A stretch of DNA of 64,000 nt from Leucobacter salsicius M1-8 (GCF_000350525.1 NZ_AOCN01000010.1:1-64000); one strand, 5' to 3'; counted from the first letter of the stretch, positions 27,751 to 36,745 are shown. Made by a program: numbers and translations. The notes: a model not told the origin generated them from the sequence alone.

Positions 27751-28935
27751 ATGGAATTCGGCGTATTTTCCGTCAGCGACGTCACCCGCGACCCGGTCGC
27801 GAACTACACTCCCAGCGAGGCTGAGCGCATCAAGGCGCTCACCAAGATCGCCGTCCATGCAGAAGAGGTCGGCTTCGACGTCTTCGCGGTCGGCGAGCAC
27901 CACAACCCGCCGTTCTTCTCGTCGAGCCCCACGACGTTCCTCGCGCACGTCGCCGCGCTCACCAAGACGCTCAAGATGACCACCAGCACCACGCTGATCA
28001 CCACGAACGACCCCGTGCGCATCGCCGAGGAATACGCGATGCTGCAGCACCTGTCTGACGGCCGCATGGACCTCATGCTCGGCCGTGGCAACACTGCGCC
28101 GGTCTACCCGTGGTTCGGCAAGGACATTCGCTCGTCGCTGCCCCTCGCGCTCGAGAACTACAACCTGTTGCATCGCCTGTGGAACGAAGACGTCGTCGAC
28201 TACGAGGGCAAGTTCCGCACCCCACTGCAGGGCTTCACCTCGACCCCGCGCCCCCTTGACGATGTCGCCCCGTTCGTGTGGCATGGCTCGATCCGCACCC
28301 CCGAGATCGCCGAGCAGGCGGCCTACTACGGCGATGGCTTTTTCTCGAACCACATCTTCGCCCCCAGCGAGCACTCGCTGCGCCTCATCAACTTCTACCG
28401 CGAGCGCTTCGAACACTACGGCCACGGCACCAAGGCACAGGCCATCGTGGGACTCGGCGGCCAGGCCTTCATGGCCAAGAACTCGCAGGACGCAGTGAAC
28501 CAGTTCAGGCCCTACTTCAACGAGGCGCCCGTCTACGGTCACGGCCCTCGCCTCGAGGACATGATGCGCCAGACCCCCCTCACCGTGGGCAGCCCGCAGG
28601 AGGTCGTCGACCGCACGCTCGGCTTCCGCGACATCTTCGGCGACTACCAGCGCCAGATGTTCATCATCGACCACGCTGGTCTGCCGCTCAAGATGGTGCT
28701 CGAGCAGCTCGACCTGTTCGGAGAATACGTGCTGCCCGAGCTACGCAAGGGCTTCGCAAAGGATCGCCCGGCAGACGTACCCGAGACGCCCAACCACGCG
28801 AGCCGCGTGCAGGCAAAATACGGTGACGAAGAGCCGCGCCAGCCGCGCCCTAACGCGAACCGTGGCGATAACGTTACAGGTGGGTCTCCGTACCAGGACT
28901 CCCCCATGAAGAAGGGTTCGTCGTTCGGCCTCTAG
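27751..28935 (+). CDS. LLM-class flavin-dependent monooxygenase (CE1758-like)
   Basis: The start at 27751 (M-E-F-G-V-F-S-V) follows AGGGAG and gives 394 residues. The TIM-barrel bacterial-luciferase features are present: G-E-H-H-N-P-P near residue 50, S-T-T-L-I-T-T-N-D-P-V-R near 85, and G-R-G-N near 112. With the FMN reductase gene two genes downstream it forms the CE1758/CE1759-type two-component pair, in which the reductase supplies reduced FMN to the monooxygenase. The substrate is unknown. The intervening MarR gene suggests induction by the substrate. Confidence 0.88.
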   Translation: MEFGVFSVSDVTRDPVANYTPSEAERIKALTKIAVHAEEVGFDVFAVGEHHNPPFFSSSPTTFLAHVAALTKTLKMTTSTTLITTNDPVRIAEEYAMLQHLSDGRMDLMLGRGNTAPVYPWFGKDIRSSLPLALENYNLLHRLWNEDVVDYEGKFRTPLQGFTSTPRPLDDVAPFVWHGSIRTPEIAEQAAYYGDGFFSNHIFAPSEHSLRLINFYRERFEHYGHGTKAQAIVGLGGQAFMAKNSQDAVNQFRPYFNEAPVYGHGPRLEDMMRQTPLTVGSPQEVVDRTLGFRDIFGDYQRQMFIIDHAGLPLKMVLEQLDLFGEYVLPELRKGFAKDRPADVPETPNHASRVQAKYGDEEPRQPRPNANRGDNVTGGSPYQDSPMKKGSSFGL

Positions 28936-29018
28936 GCCGCCGAACCCGCCACAGCTGCCAGGGCTGCTCAGACAACAGGGCCGCTCCACCAGCCCCCTCA
29001 CACACTGAAGGACGCATC

Positions 29019-29471
29019 ATGCCCACCACCTCTCGCACCAATGTGCGTCTCGCAAACTCCGCTTGGGAGTCGCTCATGACCGCTCACGCGGCACTCATGG
29101 GCAAGTTCGCGGCAGAGGACATGTGGTGTGACGTGAACATGCGCGAGTACGACGTGCTTTACACGGTGTCGAAGCATGACGGCCCCATGCGCATCGGCGA
29201 CATTCAGAGCGGCGTGCTGCTCAGCCAGCCCGCGCTCTCGCGCATGGTCGACCGGCTGGTCATCCGCGGCCTCCTCGAGCGGTCACCAGACCCCGAGGAC
29301 GGCCGCGCGGTGCGCATCAACCTCAGCGAGGCGGGCGCGCGCATCCAGCGCGAGGTGGGCCGCGCCCACGCTCGCAGCGTCGCTCGCGACGTCGGCGGCG
29401 CCCTCACCGAGGACGAGCTGCAGACGCTCCGCAGCATCGGCCAGAAACTCAGCGCGGCCGCGGCCAGCTGA
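29019..29471 (+). CDS. MarR-family transcriptional regulator
   Basis: This 150-residue winged-helix protein has the MarR core: R-E-Y-D-V-L-Y-T-V, then L-L-S-Q-P-A-L-S-R-M-V-D-R-L as recognition helix (about residues 68-82), and the wing R-S-P-D-P-E-D-G-R-A-V. It sits between the luciferase-like monooxygenase (83 bp upstream) and its FMN reductase (38 bp downstream) on the same strand, and probably controls both. Confidence 0.9.
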   Translation: MPTTSRTNVRLANSAWESLMTAHAALMGKFAAEDMWCDVNMREYDVLYTVSKHDGPMRIGDIQSGVLLSQPALSRMVDRLVIRGLLERSPDPEDGRAVRINLSEAGARIQREVGRAHARSVARDVGGALTEDELQTLRSIGQKLSAAAAS

Positions 29472-29509
29472 GCCCCACTGACCACCCAAATCTTAAGGAA
29501 TCACACGAA

Positions 29510-30241
29510 ATGAACGCTCCATTCGACGGCCTGCCCGGGGATTCGGGCGAGGTACTGTTCGCTCCGGATCACGGCGCCACAGCACCCACATCCAAGACGA
29601 TCGCGATCGTTACGGCGGGAACGAGTGACCCCTCAACGACCACAATGCTCGCAAACCGAGTAGCAGACGCCGCCGCCAAAATCGGCGCACAGCAGGGCAT
29701 CGAGGTCACCATTCGCATGGTGAACCTGCGACTCGTGGCCGCCGACATCATGACCGCGCTGGTGAGCCAGCAGGTATCGCCCGCACTGGAAGCGGTGAGT
29801 GACATCATGCGCGACGCCGACGCGATCATCGCGGCGACGCCCGTGTACAAGGCGGGCCCGAGCGGACTGTTTACCGCCTTCTTCCAGGTGCTCGACAACG
29901 ACCTGCTGATCGGCACCCCCGTGGTACTGGCCGCGACCGCGGGCAGCCCGCGTCACGCGCTCGTGGTCGACGACCAGCTGCGCGGCCTCTTCTCCTACCT
30001 GCGCACGATCACCGTGCCCACATCGATCTTCGCGGAGCCCGCCGACTGGACGAGCAACGATCTCGGCAAGCGCGCCGACCGCGCCGCGACCGAGCTCATC
30101 GCGCTCGTCACGGGCGGATTTCGCGAGTCGGTGCGCGGCGACGCCTGGGGCGCCTACCAGCACTCCTACGGCAGCGCGGGAGGCACCGAGCTCGGCATCT
30201 CGCTCGACTCCGACCTGATGCGGCTCGCGACGGGCGGTTAA
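29510..30241 (+). CDS. NADPH-dependent FMN reductase (CE1759-like)
   Basis: This 243-residue flavodoxin-like reductase has I-A-I-V-T-A-G-T-S-D-P-S (about residues 26-37), the phosphate-binding loop, and A-T-P-V-Y-K-A-G-P-S-G-L near 110-121, the FMN-contact loop of the family. It starts with AAGGA eight to nine bases upstream. It probably provides reduced FMN to the monooxygenase at 27751-28935. The C-terminal 40 residues extend beyond the core fold. Confidence 0.87.
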   Translation: MNAPFDGLPGDSGEVLFAPDHGATAPTSKTIAIVTAGTSDPSTTTMLANRVADAAAKIGAQQGIEVTIRMVNLRLVAADIMTALVSQQVSPALEAVSDIMRDADAIIAATPVYKAGPSGLFTAFFQVLDNDLLIGTPVVLAATAGSPRHALVVDDQLRGLFSYLRTITVPTSIFAEPADWTSNDLGKRADRAATELIALVTGGFRESVRGDAWGAYQHSYGSAGGTELGISLDSDLMRLATGG

Positions 30242-30291
30242 GCACCCTCGGCAGCGGCAGACCCCTGCAACTAGATCCGGCACTTTCACGT

Positions 30292-30325
30292 ATTCCGGAA
30301 GAAAGCACGCACTTTCTTCCGGAAT
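30292..30325. terminator. Bidirectional hairpin between convergent genes
   Basis: A perfect 14-bp stem (30292-30305 / 30312-30325) with a CACGCA loop lies 50 bp after the FMN reductase and 70 bp after the DUF6457 gene, which is convergent. The stem carries its own A/T-rich base, but T-runs outside are weak. Confidence 0.7.
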
Positions 30326-30394
30326 TACTGAACATGCCGGTTGTCGTTTCTCTGGCGCACTGAGGCCCGTTTGCGCCCGCTGCGCAGAGCCGGA

Positions 30395-30700
30395 TCAGGC
30401 GTCGTGCTCGGCGGCCCAACGCGCGGCGCGCGCCGAGAGGAGATCAGCCAGGCGCTTCAGCTCGCCGGGCTCAATCTCGCCAGCACCGGCTTCCTCGCCG
30501 CCACCAACCGACGCCCGCCCCAGCGCGAGCCCCATCAGGAAGGTGCTGAGCGGGGCCGCGGGGCGCGCGACCCCGTGCGCCACGTGCTTGGCCACATCGA
30601 GCACCACAGGAATCGAGACGTTACCCGGTTCCAGCCCGAGTTCCTCGGCCGCAACGATCAGCCACTCATCGAGCGCCTCGGGTGGAAGATGCACGGCCAT
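30395..30700 (-). CDS. DUF6457 domain-containing protein
   Basis: The start at 30700 (M-A-V-H-L-P-P-E) has GAGGGGAC upstream and gives 101 residues; the longer in-frame reading is an antisense extension. The core L-D-E-W-L-x-x-A-A-E-E-L-G followed by V-L-D-V-A-K-x-V-A-H-G-V-A-R-P-A-A-P matches the small helical DUF6457 family. This family is commonly found next to, or fused to, MobA in actinobacteria. Here it directly follows mobA. The molecular role is unknown; a link to molybdenum cofactor synthesis is inferred from context. Confidence 0.8.
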   Translation of the reverse strand: MAVHLPPEALDEWLIVAAEELGLEPGNVSIPVVLDVAKHVAHGVARPAAPLSTFLMGLALGRASVGGGEEAGAGEIEPGELKRLADLLSARAARWAAEHDA

Positions 30701-30725
30701 GATGGGTCCCCTCGATCGATCCGGT

Positions 30726-31379
30726 TCAGCTTGATGCCGGTGAGCCGTCAGCTCCCGGCTCCTGCCCCGCACGCTGGCGCGCTTTCGCCAGCGATTCGGG
30801 GGTATCAATGTCTGCGGCGAGCGCCGTCGGCACGTGCAGTTCACGCAGCCGCAAGCCCTGCAGCGCACGCCGCACGGGGGCATCGACAACCTCGTCGCCG
30901 ATGTTGTCGCAGGCATCTGCAAGCGCGGCTGAACGGTAGCTCGCGGCCAGCCACTGGGGGCGACCTGTGCCGTCGATCAGCAGCGTGCCGTCGGCCTCAG
31001 CCGCGCTGCGTGGCTCCGCCAGAACATGGTCTTTGCCGAGCACCGTGCACACCCGCTCGGGGTACTCGAGGTCGCAGGCCAGCACCCACACCCACGGCGC
31101 GGTGACGGCGGTGATCCCCGCAGCGATACCGGCGAGCGGGCCTGCGAACTCCGGGCGTTCCCGCAGCACGACGTCGGCCCCGCTGCCCGCCGAGTCAGGC
31201 CCGACCACGATGATCTGCGCGGCGCCGGCGATCCGGCTCGCACGAACGACCCGATCGACGAGGCGTTCGCCCGCGAGCTCGAGCGTGGCCTTGTCGATGC
31301 CACCGAGGCGCGACCCTCGGCCGCCGGCCAGCACGATCGCATCGAACGAGGACTCACTCCCGTGGTCATGCTCGTACAT
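30726..31379 (-). CDS. mobA: Molybdenum cofactor guanylyltransferase
   Basis: The 217-residue nucleotidyltransferase has L-A-G-G-R-G-S-R-L-G-G-I-D-K (about residues 17-30), the GTP-binding signature of MobA, and the metal-binding L-A-C-D-L-E near 99-104. MobA attaches GMP to molybdenum-molybdopterin to make MGD/bis-MGD cofactor. It lies between moeA and the DUF6457 gene. The presence of mobA suggests that the host uses a DMSO-reductase-type molybdoenzyme, none of which is in the window. Confidence 0.9.
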   Translation of the reverse strand: MYEHDHGSESSFDAIVLAGGRGSRLGGIDKATLELAGERLVDRVVRASRIAGAAQIIVVGPDSAGSGADVVLRERPEFAGPLAGIAAGITAVTAPWVWVLACDLEYPERVCTVLGKDHVLAEPRSAAEADGTLLIDGTGRPQWLAASYRSAALADACDNIGDEVVDAPVRRALQGLRLRELHVPTALAADIDTPESLAKARQRAGQEPGADGSPASS

Positions 31380-31474
31380 GCGGCCTCCGTTCGCAGGCGT
31401 AGCTTACGTCCACTATGCCTGACGCGCCTGCGCGCAGACTGCATTGAGCCCCGCGCGCCAGCCAATTTCCGCGC

Positions 31475-32812
31475 TCAGGGCGCCGTTCGAATCACGCTGA
31501 TCCGGTCACCCGCCGCGACATCGCCGGTCTCGGGGCCCACGAGGGCATAGCCCTCGGCGGCCCCGAAGCCTCCGACCGAGTGGGACACGCGACTGGAATG
31601 CACCGCGGGGACGCACCAGATCACGCCCGGCTCATGAGGCCCGTCAAGCTCCGGATCAGCACCGGCCTCAGCACCTCCCGGTCCGTCTGCGAACCGCACG
31701 GGGAGCACCTGCAGCCGCCCCGCGGCCCCGCGCCAGTCGACCGCGGCGGTGGCCAGGAGCCTGGGCCGCGCAGTTGTCGCGTAGCCCTGCATCGCGCGCA
31801 GGGCGGGGCGCACGAAGAGCTCGAAGCTCACCGCGGCACTGACGGGGTTGCCCGGCAGCGCGAAGATCCAGCCGCCCGCGCCTAGGCGCCCCGCGCACTG
31901 CGGCTGCCCGGGCCGCACGGCCATGCGCACCGCCCGCACGTCGGGCTCCTCTTCGAGCACGATGCGCATCACGTCTCGGGTGCCCGGGCCGACCCCGCCC
32001 GTGGTGACGATGAGGTCGTGGGTGCCGCCGAGGTCGGCGAGGCGTTCGCGCACTGAGGACTCGTCGTCGGGGCACCGCTCCACGCTCACCCGCGTAATGC
32101 CGGCCTCGGCGAGCAGCCCCCGCATCAGCAGCGAATTCGATTCGGGGATCTGCCCGCGCGAGAGCGGAGCCCCTATCGGCCGCAACTCCGCGCCCGTGAC
32201 GAGCACGGCGACCCGCGGCGATTCCCGCACGAGCACATCGGCGATGCCCGCGGCGGCGAGCGCCGACGCGCGCGCGGCGGTGAGCGGGTCGCCTGCCCGG
32301 GCCACGAGGTCACCGGCAGCGAGGTCCTCACCACGGGCGCGCACGTCTTTGCCGACGGTCACTTCCGCGGTAACTCGCACTCCATGGTCAGCCCAGGCGA
32401 GCGCGCCGCGATCCGGAGCATGCATCGCCCCAGCACGCATCGACCCGGCATCGCGGTCCCCTACTGTCGCCTCGACCCGCACGACCGCGTCGGCGTCGCT
32501 CGGCAGGGGCGCACCGGTCATGATGCGCACGCACTCGCCGGGCGCGAGCGGCGGGTCCCACGGCGAACCGGCCGCGACCTCGCCCAGCACCGTGAGCCGC
32601 GCGGGATACTCGGCGCTCGCCCCGGCCGTATCGGTGGCGCGCACCGCGTACCCGTCCATGGCCGAGTTGGCCCACAGTGGCAAGGGGTGTGCGGCGCGCG
32701 CGTCCTCCGCAAGCACCGTACCGATGGCCTGCTCGAGCGCAATCCGTCGAGGCTGGAGCGGGGTCACGCTCGCCAGCACCCACGCGAGGTGGGCTTCAGG
32801 GGTTATTGCCAC
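31475..32812 (-). CDS. moeA: Molybdopterin molybdotransferase (first paralogue)
   Basis: I chose GTG 32812 (V-A-I-T-P-E) because AAAGG lies 8 bp upstream; the longer in-frame ORF has an unrelated N-terminus. The 445-residue product has MoeA domains in order: N-S-A-M-D-G-Y-A-V-R (about 50), R-I-M-T-G-A-P-L-P (about 97), D-A-V-V-R-V-E-A, G-Q-I-P-E-S-N near 215, the MogA-like T-T-G-G-V-G-P-G-T-R near 275, and P-G-N-P-V-S-A near 335. MoeA inserts molybdate into adenylated molybdopterin. A second moeA lies at 49197-50519. A tandem repeat motif about 100 bp upstream may be its operator. Confidence 0.92.
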   Translation of the reverse strand: MAITPEAHLAWVLASVTPLQPRRIALEQAIGTVLAEDARAAHPLPLWANSAMDGYAVRATDTAGASAEYPARLTVLGEVAAGSPWDPPLAPGECVRIMTGAPLPSDADAVVRVEATVGDRDAGSMRAGAMHAPDRGALAWADHGVRVTAEVTVGKDVRARGEDLAAGDLVARAGDPLTAARASALAAAGIADVLVRESPRVAVLVTGAELRPIGAPLSRGQIPESNSLLMRGLLAEAGITRVSVERCPDDESSVRERLADLGGTHDLIVTTGGVGPGTRDVMRIVLEEEPDVRAVRMAVRPGQPQCAGRLGAGGWIFALPGNPVSAAVSFELFVRPALRAMQGYATTARPRLLATAAVDWRGAAGRLQVLPVRFADGPGGAEAGADPELDGPHEPGVIWCVPAVHSSRVSHSVGGFGAAEGYALVGPETGDVAAGDRISVIRTAP

Positions 32813-32851
32813 TTCGTCCGCCTTTCGATCTACTCTTGAAGTATGCCCCGG

Positions 32852-32968
32852 GCCGGGTGACGAATCACTACGTTTGGCACCGGAGCACACGGAATGTGCG
32901 CTCTGCGGGAGGTGCAAACCGTAGGCGTTGGTGCCAACCGTAGGTTTCAGTCACGAGGGTCACCCGGC
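32852..32968. repeat. 117-bp element with 10-bp inverted ends and CTACGGTTTGGCACC-type motifs, copy B
   Basis: The ends GCCGGGTGAC (32852-32861) and GTCACCCGGC (32959-32968) are perfect inverted repeats. Inside are one plus-strand copy CTACGTTTGGCACC (32868-32881) and two minus-strand copies (32943-32930 CTACGGTTGGCACC; 32924-32911 CTACGGTTTGCACC) spaced 19 bp. It lies between the TPR-protein stop and the moeA start, within 40-160 bp upstream of moeA. It may be a regulatory region or a dispersed repeat. Confidence 0.6.
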
Positions 32969-33042
32969 GTGCGGCCCACTAGGTCGGCGCGTGCGCTAGT
33001 TCAGGCCGAGTGAATGCGTCCCCGTGGGCCGACGGGGCCGGA

Positions 33043-34908
33043 CTAGCCAAGCGGCGGCATCACCGGGATCTCAGTCACCTCGGGGATGTCTGGCAGGTCG
33101 AGGGGCTCGATTTCTGGAACCTCGACCTGCGGCCGCTCCTGCAGCTTGCGCAGCTGGCACGCGAGCCGAGCTGCCTTGGTGCCCGAGCAGCTCTCGCCAT
33201 CGTTGCCCCTACCGCCGTTGTCTGCGTCATCGCCGACTCGGGGTGCCTTGACCGCGTACTGTCCGATCGCGTCGTGCTGGTTCGGTGTCATCGGCACCGC
33301 GGCAACGCCGCCGATGAGCGTGATCAGCAGGCCCGCGGCCACCACCGCTCCCAGCGCCGGTGACCACAGGGCGGGTGCCTTCACATCGACCGTGACCGCG
33401 GCGTCGAGCTCGCGGCGAGCCCGCTGCTCGGCAACCCAGGTCACAAACCAGCCGATGAGCGGCGAGAGCACCATGCCCGAGGTGGCGAGCAGCACCACCG
33501 CGCTCACGTCGTCCCGGCTCTGCGCGAATCCGGCGACCGCGTAGGTCACGAAGAACAGGATCCACAGCCCCGCCGCCCCCAAGCACCGCACCACCACGAG
33601 CGCTGCGAGGCCCCGCCGGTGAGCGGCCAGCCGCACCACCGCATCACGGTCGGTGGGCTTACCCTCAAATTTGCGCGCCCGCGACACGTACCCCAGTTGC
33701 CAGGCCAGCGAACACGCGAACGAGAGCAGCACGAGCAGGCAGAGCAGCACGACGACCCAGCGCACCGCCACGGCGTCGCGCCAGGTCAGTGCCAGTACGA
33801 AGGCGAACACCCCGGCGACGACGAGCAGGATCGATACCGCACGCTCGCCCCACCGCCTCGCGACGTCAACGGGGCGCGATCCGGCGATGCTGCGCCGAAA
33901 GCCGCGCGGCACATTGTTGCTCACCGCCCAGAATCTCAGCCACTGCACGCCCCCAAAGACGCCCGCGACCGCCCACCAGAGCGCGACCCCGCCGGGGTCT
34001 GCGGTGCCGCCCGCGAACCCAAAGATCAGCCCGAGCGCCGCGACGGCGGTGAGGTAGATTGGCGCGTCGATGCGCACCATCGACCGGAACCACAGCTGCT
34101 GAAACAGCGCGGTGCGGGCCTCGCGGTGCTGCGGTTCGGCGGCGAGCAGCTTGCCCATCTCGACGGCGTGCACCGCGTCCTGGTGGATCGTGTCACCGCC
34201 GCTCGTGGGCGTGTTCGCCGTGACCAGGTCGGCATGAAGCGCGAGCAGGCCCGCATCCTGCGGCGCCTCAGCCAGGCCCCGCTTCGCGATGTCGAGGGCC
34301 TCGCGCACCCGGCCCAGAGACCACAGCGCCCGGGTGGCTTCCTCGAACACGGCCGGGTTGCCAGCGGCGAACGCGAGGGCCTGGTCGATGTGTCGCCGCG
34401 CGGCCCGCTTGAGCTTGCGCTTGTCGCGCCGCTCGGGGACCGCCGCGATCAGTACGCGTGCGCGCTGCAGCTGGTGGAACGGGTCGCTGGGGTCATTCGC
34501 GAGGCAGATGTCGATCTCGCGCTCTGCCTGCGGGTACAGCCCCTGCCGCATCAGGGTTATCGATAGGAGCCGCCTGCTGCCGTGCAGATCGGGGTGCGCG
34601 CCCAGCAATCGTTCGAGGGTGACCCGGGCTTCGTCGAGCCGCCACAGGTTGATGAGCAGCCAGGCCCGCGTATGCAGCAGGTGCGGGTGATTCGGGTCAT
34701 ACGTGAGCCCCGGGTTCAGCGCCTCGAGCGCGTCACCAAACCGTCCCTGTGCCGCGAGCAGTTCGGCGTGCTTGACGCTCATCTCGACGAGCTGCTCGGG
34801 GCTGGGGGCGCCCGCTGCTGGCGATCCGGATCGTGCTGCCCCGGCAACGCTCCTGCCCGCGCCGCCGTTCATCCCTGGGCCGTTTGTGCCGCCGTGCTGC
34901 GGGGTCAC
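33043..34908 (-). CDS. TPR-containing membrane protein
   Basis: The 621-residue protein has a Gly/Ala-rich N-terminus, then tetratricopeptide-like helices (about residues 35-235, with phrases such as A-L-x-x-A-R-x-x-L-E-R-L-L and F-G-D-A-L-E-A-L-N). Several membrane segments follow (about 280-335, 365-415, 440-495 and 515-545), and the C-terminal tail is Pro-rich. It is coupled to the upstream AAA ATPase gene by an ATGA overlap. Both products carry helical repeats, so they probably form a membrane-associated ATPase complex. No named family is recognised. Confidence 0.65.
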   Translation of the reverse strand: MTPQHGGTNGPGMNGGAGRSVAGAARSGSPAAGAPSPEQLVEMSVKHAELLAAQGRFGDALEALNPGLTYDPNHPHLLHTRAWLLINLWRLDEARVTLERLLGAHPDLHGSRRLLSITLMRQGLYPQAEREIDICLANDPSDPFHQLQRARVLIAAVPERRDKRKLKRAARRHIDQALAFAAGNPAVFEEATRALWSLGRVREALDIAKRGLAEAPQDAGLLALHADLVTANTPTSGGDTIHQDAVHAVEMGKLLAAEPQHREARTALFQQLWFRSMVRIDAPIYLTAVAALGLIFGFAGGTADPGGVALWWAVAGVFGGVQWLRFWAVSNNVPRGFRRSIAGSRPVDVARRWGERAVSILLVVAGVFAFVLALTWRDAVAVRWVVVLLCLLVLLSFACSLAWQLGYVSRARKFEGKPTDRDAVVRLAAHRRGLAALVVVRCLGAAGLWILFFVTYAVAGFAQSRDDVSAVVLLATSGMVLSPLIGWFVTWVAEQRARRELDAAVTVDVKAPALWSPALGAVVAAGLLITLIGGVAAVPMTPNQHDAIGQYAVKAPRVGDDADNGGRGNDGESCSGTKAARLACQLRKLQERPQVEVPEIEPLDLPDIPEVTEIPVMPPLG

Positions 34909-36224
34909 TTGATGAATTTCTCCCGGGTCAGGTACTGCTCGAGCTCGTCGTAGCGGCCGTCAGCATTACCGAAGGTGACGACGTTGACAGCGTTCTGCAT
35001 CCAGCCGCCCGTGCTGGGCTGCACCTCCGTGAACGCGGCATCGAAGTCAGCCATCGTCACGGGGCGCACCTGGCCCGAGGCAATGGAATCGGTCATCGCT
35101 TTCTCGGCGGCGGTCGTCGCGAGGTGTTCGAGGTCGGCGCCCGAGAACCGGTCGCTGCGGGCGGCGAGCTGGGCAAGGTCGATGCCCGCGACCGGGCGAC
35201 CGGCGAGCGCCCCGCGCAGGATCTCGATCCGGGCCTCGGCGTCGGGCGGGGTGACGAGCACGACACGGTCGAAGCGGCCGGGGCGCATCAGCGCATCATC
35301 GACGTCCCACGGGTGGTTCGTCGCCGCGAGCACAAACAGGCCGTCGTTTTTGCTGCCGACACCGTCGAGCTCAAGCAGCAGCTGGTTCACAACACCGCGC
35401 ATCCAAGTCGCGCTCGATCCGTACATCGACCGCTTGCCACCAATGGAGTCGAGCTCGTCGAGAAAGAGCACGCAGGGCGCGTGCTTGCGGGCGCGCTCGA
35501 AGAGCCGCTGCACGTTCTTCTCGCTCTCGCCGATGAACGAGTTGAGCACGTCGGCGACCGTGACCGTCAGAAACTTCGCGCCGAGCTCGCCCGCGATCGC
35601 CTTGGCAATGAAGGTCTTGCCCGTGCCGGGCGGGCCGTACAGCAGGAGGCCGCCGCGCAGGCTCTTCTGGAACGCCTTGGCGATCTCGGGGTTGCGCATG
35701 GGGTCGAGGAACGCGACGTTGAGCCGGTCCTTCACATGCTGCAGCCCGCCCACATCGGCGAGCGTCACCTCGGGGGTCTCGGGCGCCTCGTCGAGCTCAG
35801 CTGCTGCCTGGTCGCCGTCGACCGGCATGGGGTGCGGTGCGGCGGTGGCTTCGGTGGCACCCACAAACGGAGGGTCGATCGTCACGTCGACCTCCTGCTC
35901 GAGGCGCGCCCAGTCGATGCCGTGTGACTGATCCTGGTCAGCGGGCCCTGTGGCCGCGGCGCTCTCCGGCGCTTCGTGTGCTGCAGGCGGCTGCTGGGCT
36001 GCCGGGACTGCCGGGGTAGCGGCTGCGGATCCGCCCAGCGCCTCGCGCATCAGCTGCTGCGCCCGCTCGTGTGCGGCATCGCGCATGAGCACCTGGGACA
36101 GCTCGGCCACGGCGCGCGCCCGGTCACCGTTCGCGATGAGCAGCTCCGCGAGGTGTAGGCGCAACGGTAGCGCCTCAGGATCGGCGGCAACGGCCGCGGT
36201 GATCGCCGAGATGAGGTCGTTCAT
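34905..36224 (-). CDS. AAA ATPase with N-terminal helical repeat
   Basis: The start at 36224 (M-N-D-L-I-S) gives 439 residues. Residues 5-63 form TPR-like helices, and a Pro/Ala-rich acidic linker extends to about 150. A classical single AAA module follows: Walker A G-P-P-G-T-G-K-T (197-204), Walker B L-F-L-D-E-L-D-S, a second region of homology A-L-M-R-P-G-R-F-D-R, and the helical lid. The module is closest to the FtsH/Cdc48 type but lacks a protease domain. It overlaps the TPR membrane-protein gene by 4 bp. The client is unknown. Confidence 0.82.
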   Translation of the reverse strand: MNDLISAITAAVAADPEALPLRLHLAELLIANGDRARAVAELSQVLMRDAAHERAQQLMREALGGSAAATPAVPAAQQPPAAHEAPESAAATGPADQDQSHGIDWARLEQEVDVTIDPPFVGATEATAAPHPMPVDGDQAAAELDEAPETPEVTLADVGGLQHVKDRLNVAFLDPMRNPEIAKAFQKSLRGGLLLYGPPGTGKTFIAKAIAGELGAKFLTVTVADVLNSFIGESEKNVQRLFERARKHAPCVLFLDELDSIGGKRSMYGSSATWMRGVVNQLLLELDGVGSKNDGLFVLAATNHPWDVDDALMRPGRFDRVVLVTPPDAEARIEILRGALAGRPVAGIDLAQLAARSDRFSGADLEHLATTAAEKAMTDSIASGQVRPVTMADFDAAFTEVQPSTGGWMQNAVNVVTFGNADGRYDELEQYLTREKFIK

Positions 36225-36359
36225 GGCGCTCCTGAGATTGTTTCGTTCTGGCAATGCGCACAGCCGCAAGCGCTGCACGAGACCGAACTAGTCTCTCATG
36301 CACCCAATCAAGGCAGCATCAGGACTGCCGCGCAAACTAGCCCCTCACCTGGCTGCGGA

Positions 36360-36635
36360 CTACTGCTGCTCGTCGAGGGGTGGCACAGCGGTTGTCTGAG
36401 CGGCGAGGGTTCGTGCTGCGCGCACCTTCTTGCGACCCGAGACAAGCCACACGATGGGCCCGATGAGCGGCACGAAAAGCACAATGAGCAACCAGACGCC
36501 CAGCTGCCCAAGTGAGAGGTCTTTCGACGCACGAGACAGCGAGACAACTGCCACAATCATGGCCACCCAGTAGATAACGCTCACACCGACGGTAACGATG
36601 TCGTAGGTGGCAGGCACCAGCGGGTTTGGGTTCAT
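36360..36635 (-). CDS. Small membrane protein with PLDc_N domain
   Basis: The start at 36635 (M-N-P-N-P) gives 91 residues. There are two transmembrane helices (about 14-36 and 44-66). The second is followed by G-P-I-V-W-L-V-S-G-R-K-K, the hallmark of the PLDc_N (phospholipase D N-terminal-like) family of short actinobacterial membrane proteins. Function is unknown. It lies upstream of, but separate from, the AAA ATPase gene. Confidence 0.75.
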   Translation of the reverse strand: MNPNPLVPATYDIVTVGVSVIYWVAMIVAVVSLSRASKDLSLGQLGVWLLIVLFVPLIGPIVWLVSGRKKVRAARTLAAQTTAVPPLDEQQ

Positions 36636-36723
36636 AGCGCAAGAGTACCGCCACGACAAAGCTGGTACAGGCCGCTACGCGGGCCCGGGCAGCGCGGCCG
36701 CCTCGCAACGCCGAGTGTTTCGT

Positions 36724-36745
36724 CAGCGTATGAGGATTTGCAAAC
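36724..36745 (+). promoter_or_regulatory. Candidate VanR-type operator before the VanZ-like gene
   Basis: CAGCGTATGA followed by RRAT and GCAxAC matches 39142-39163 at 17 of 22 positions. The box begins 56 bp before the vanZ-like ATG; its twin begins 57 bp before the vanY-like ATG. I infer a shared site for the response regulator encoded between them. Confidence 0.55.
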
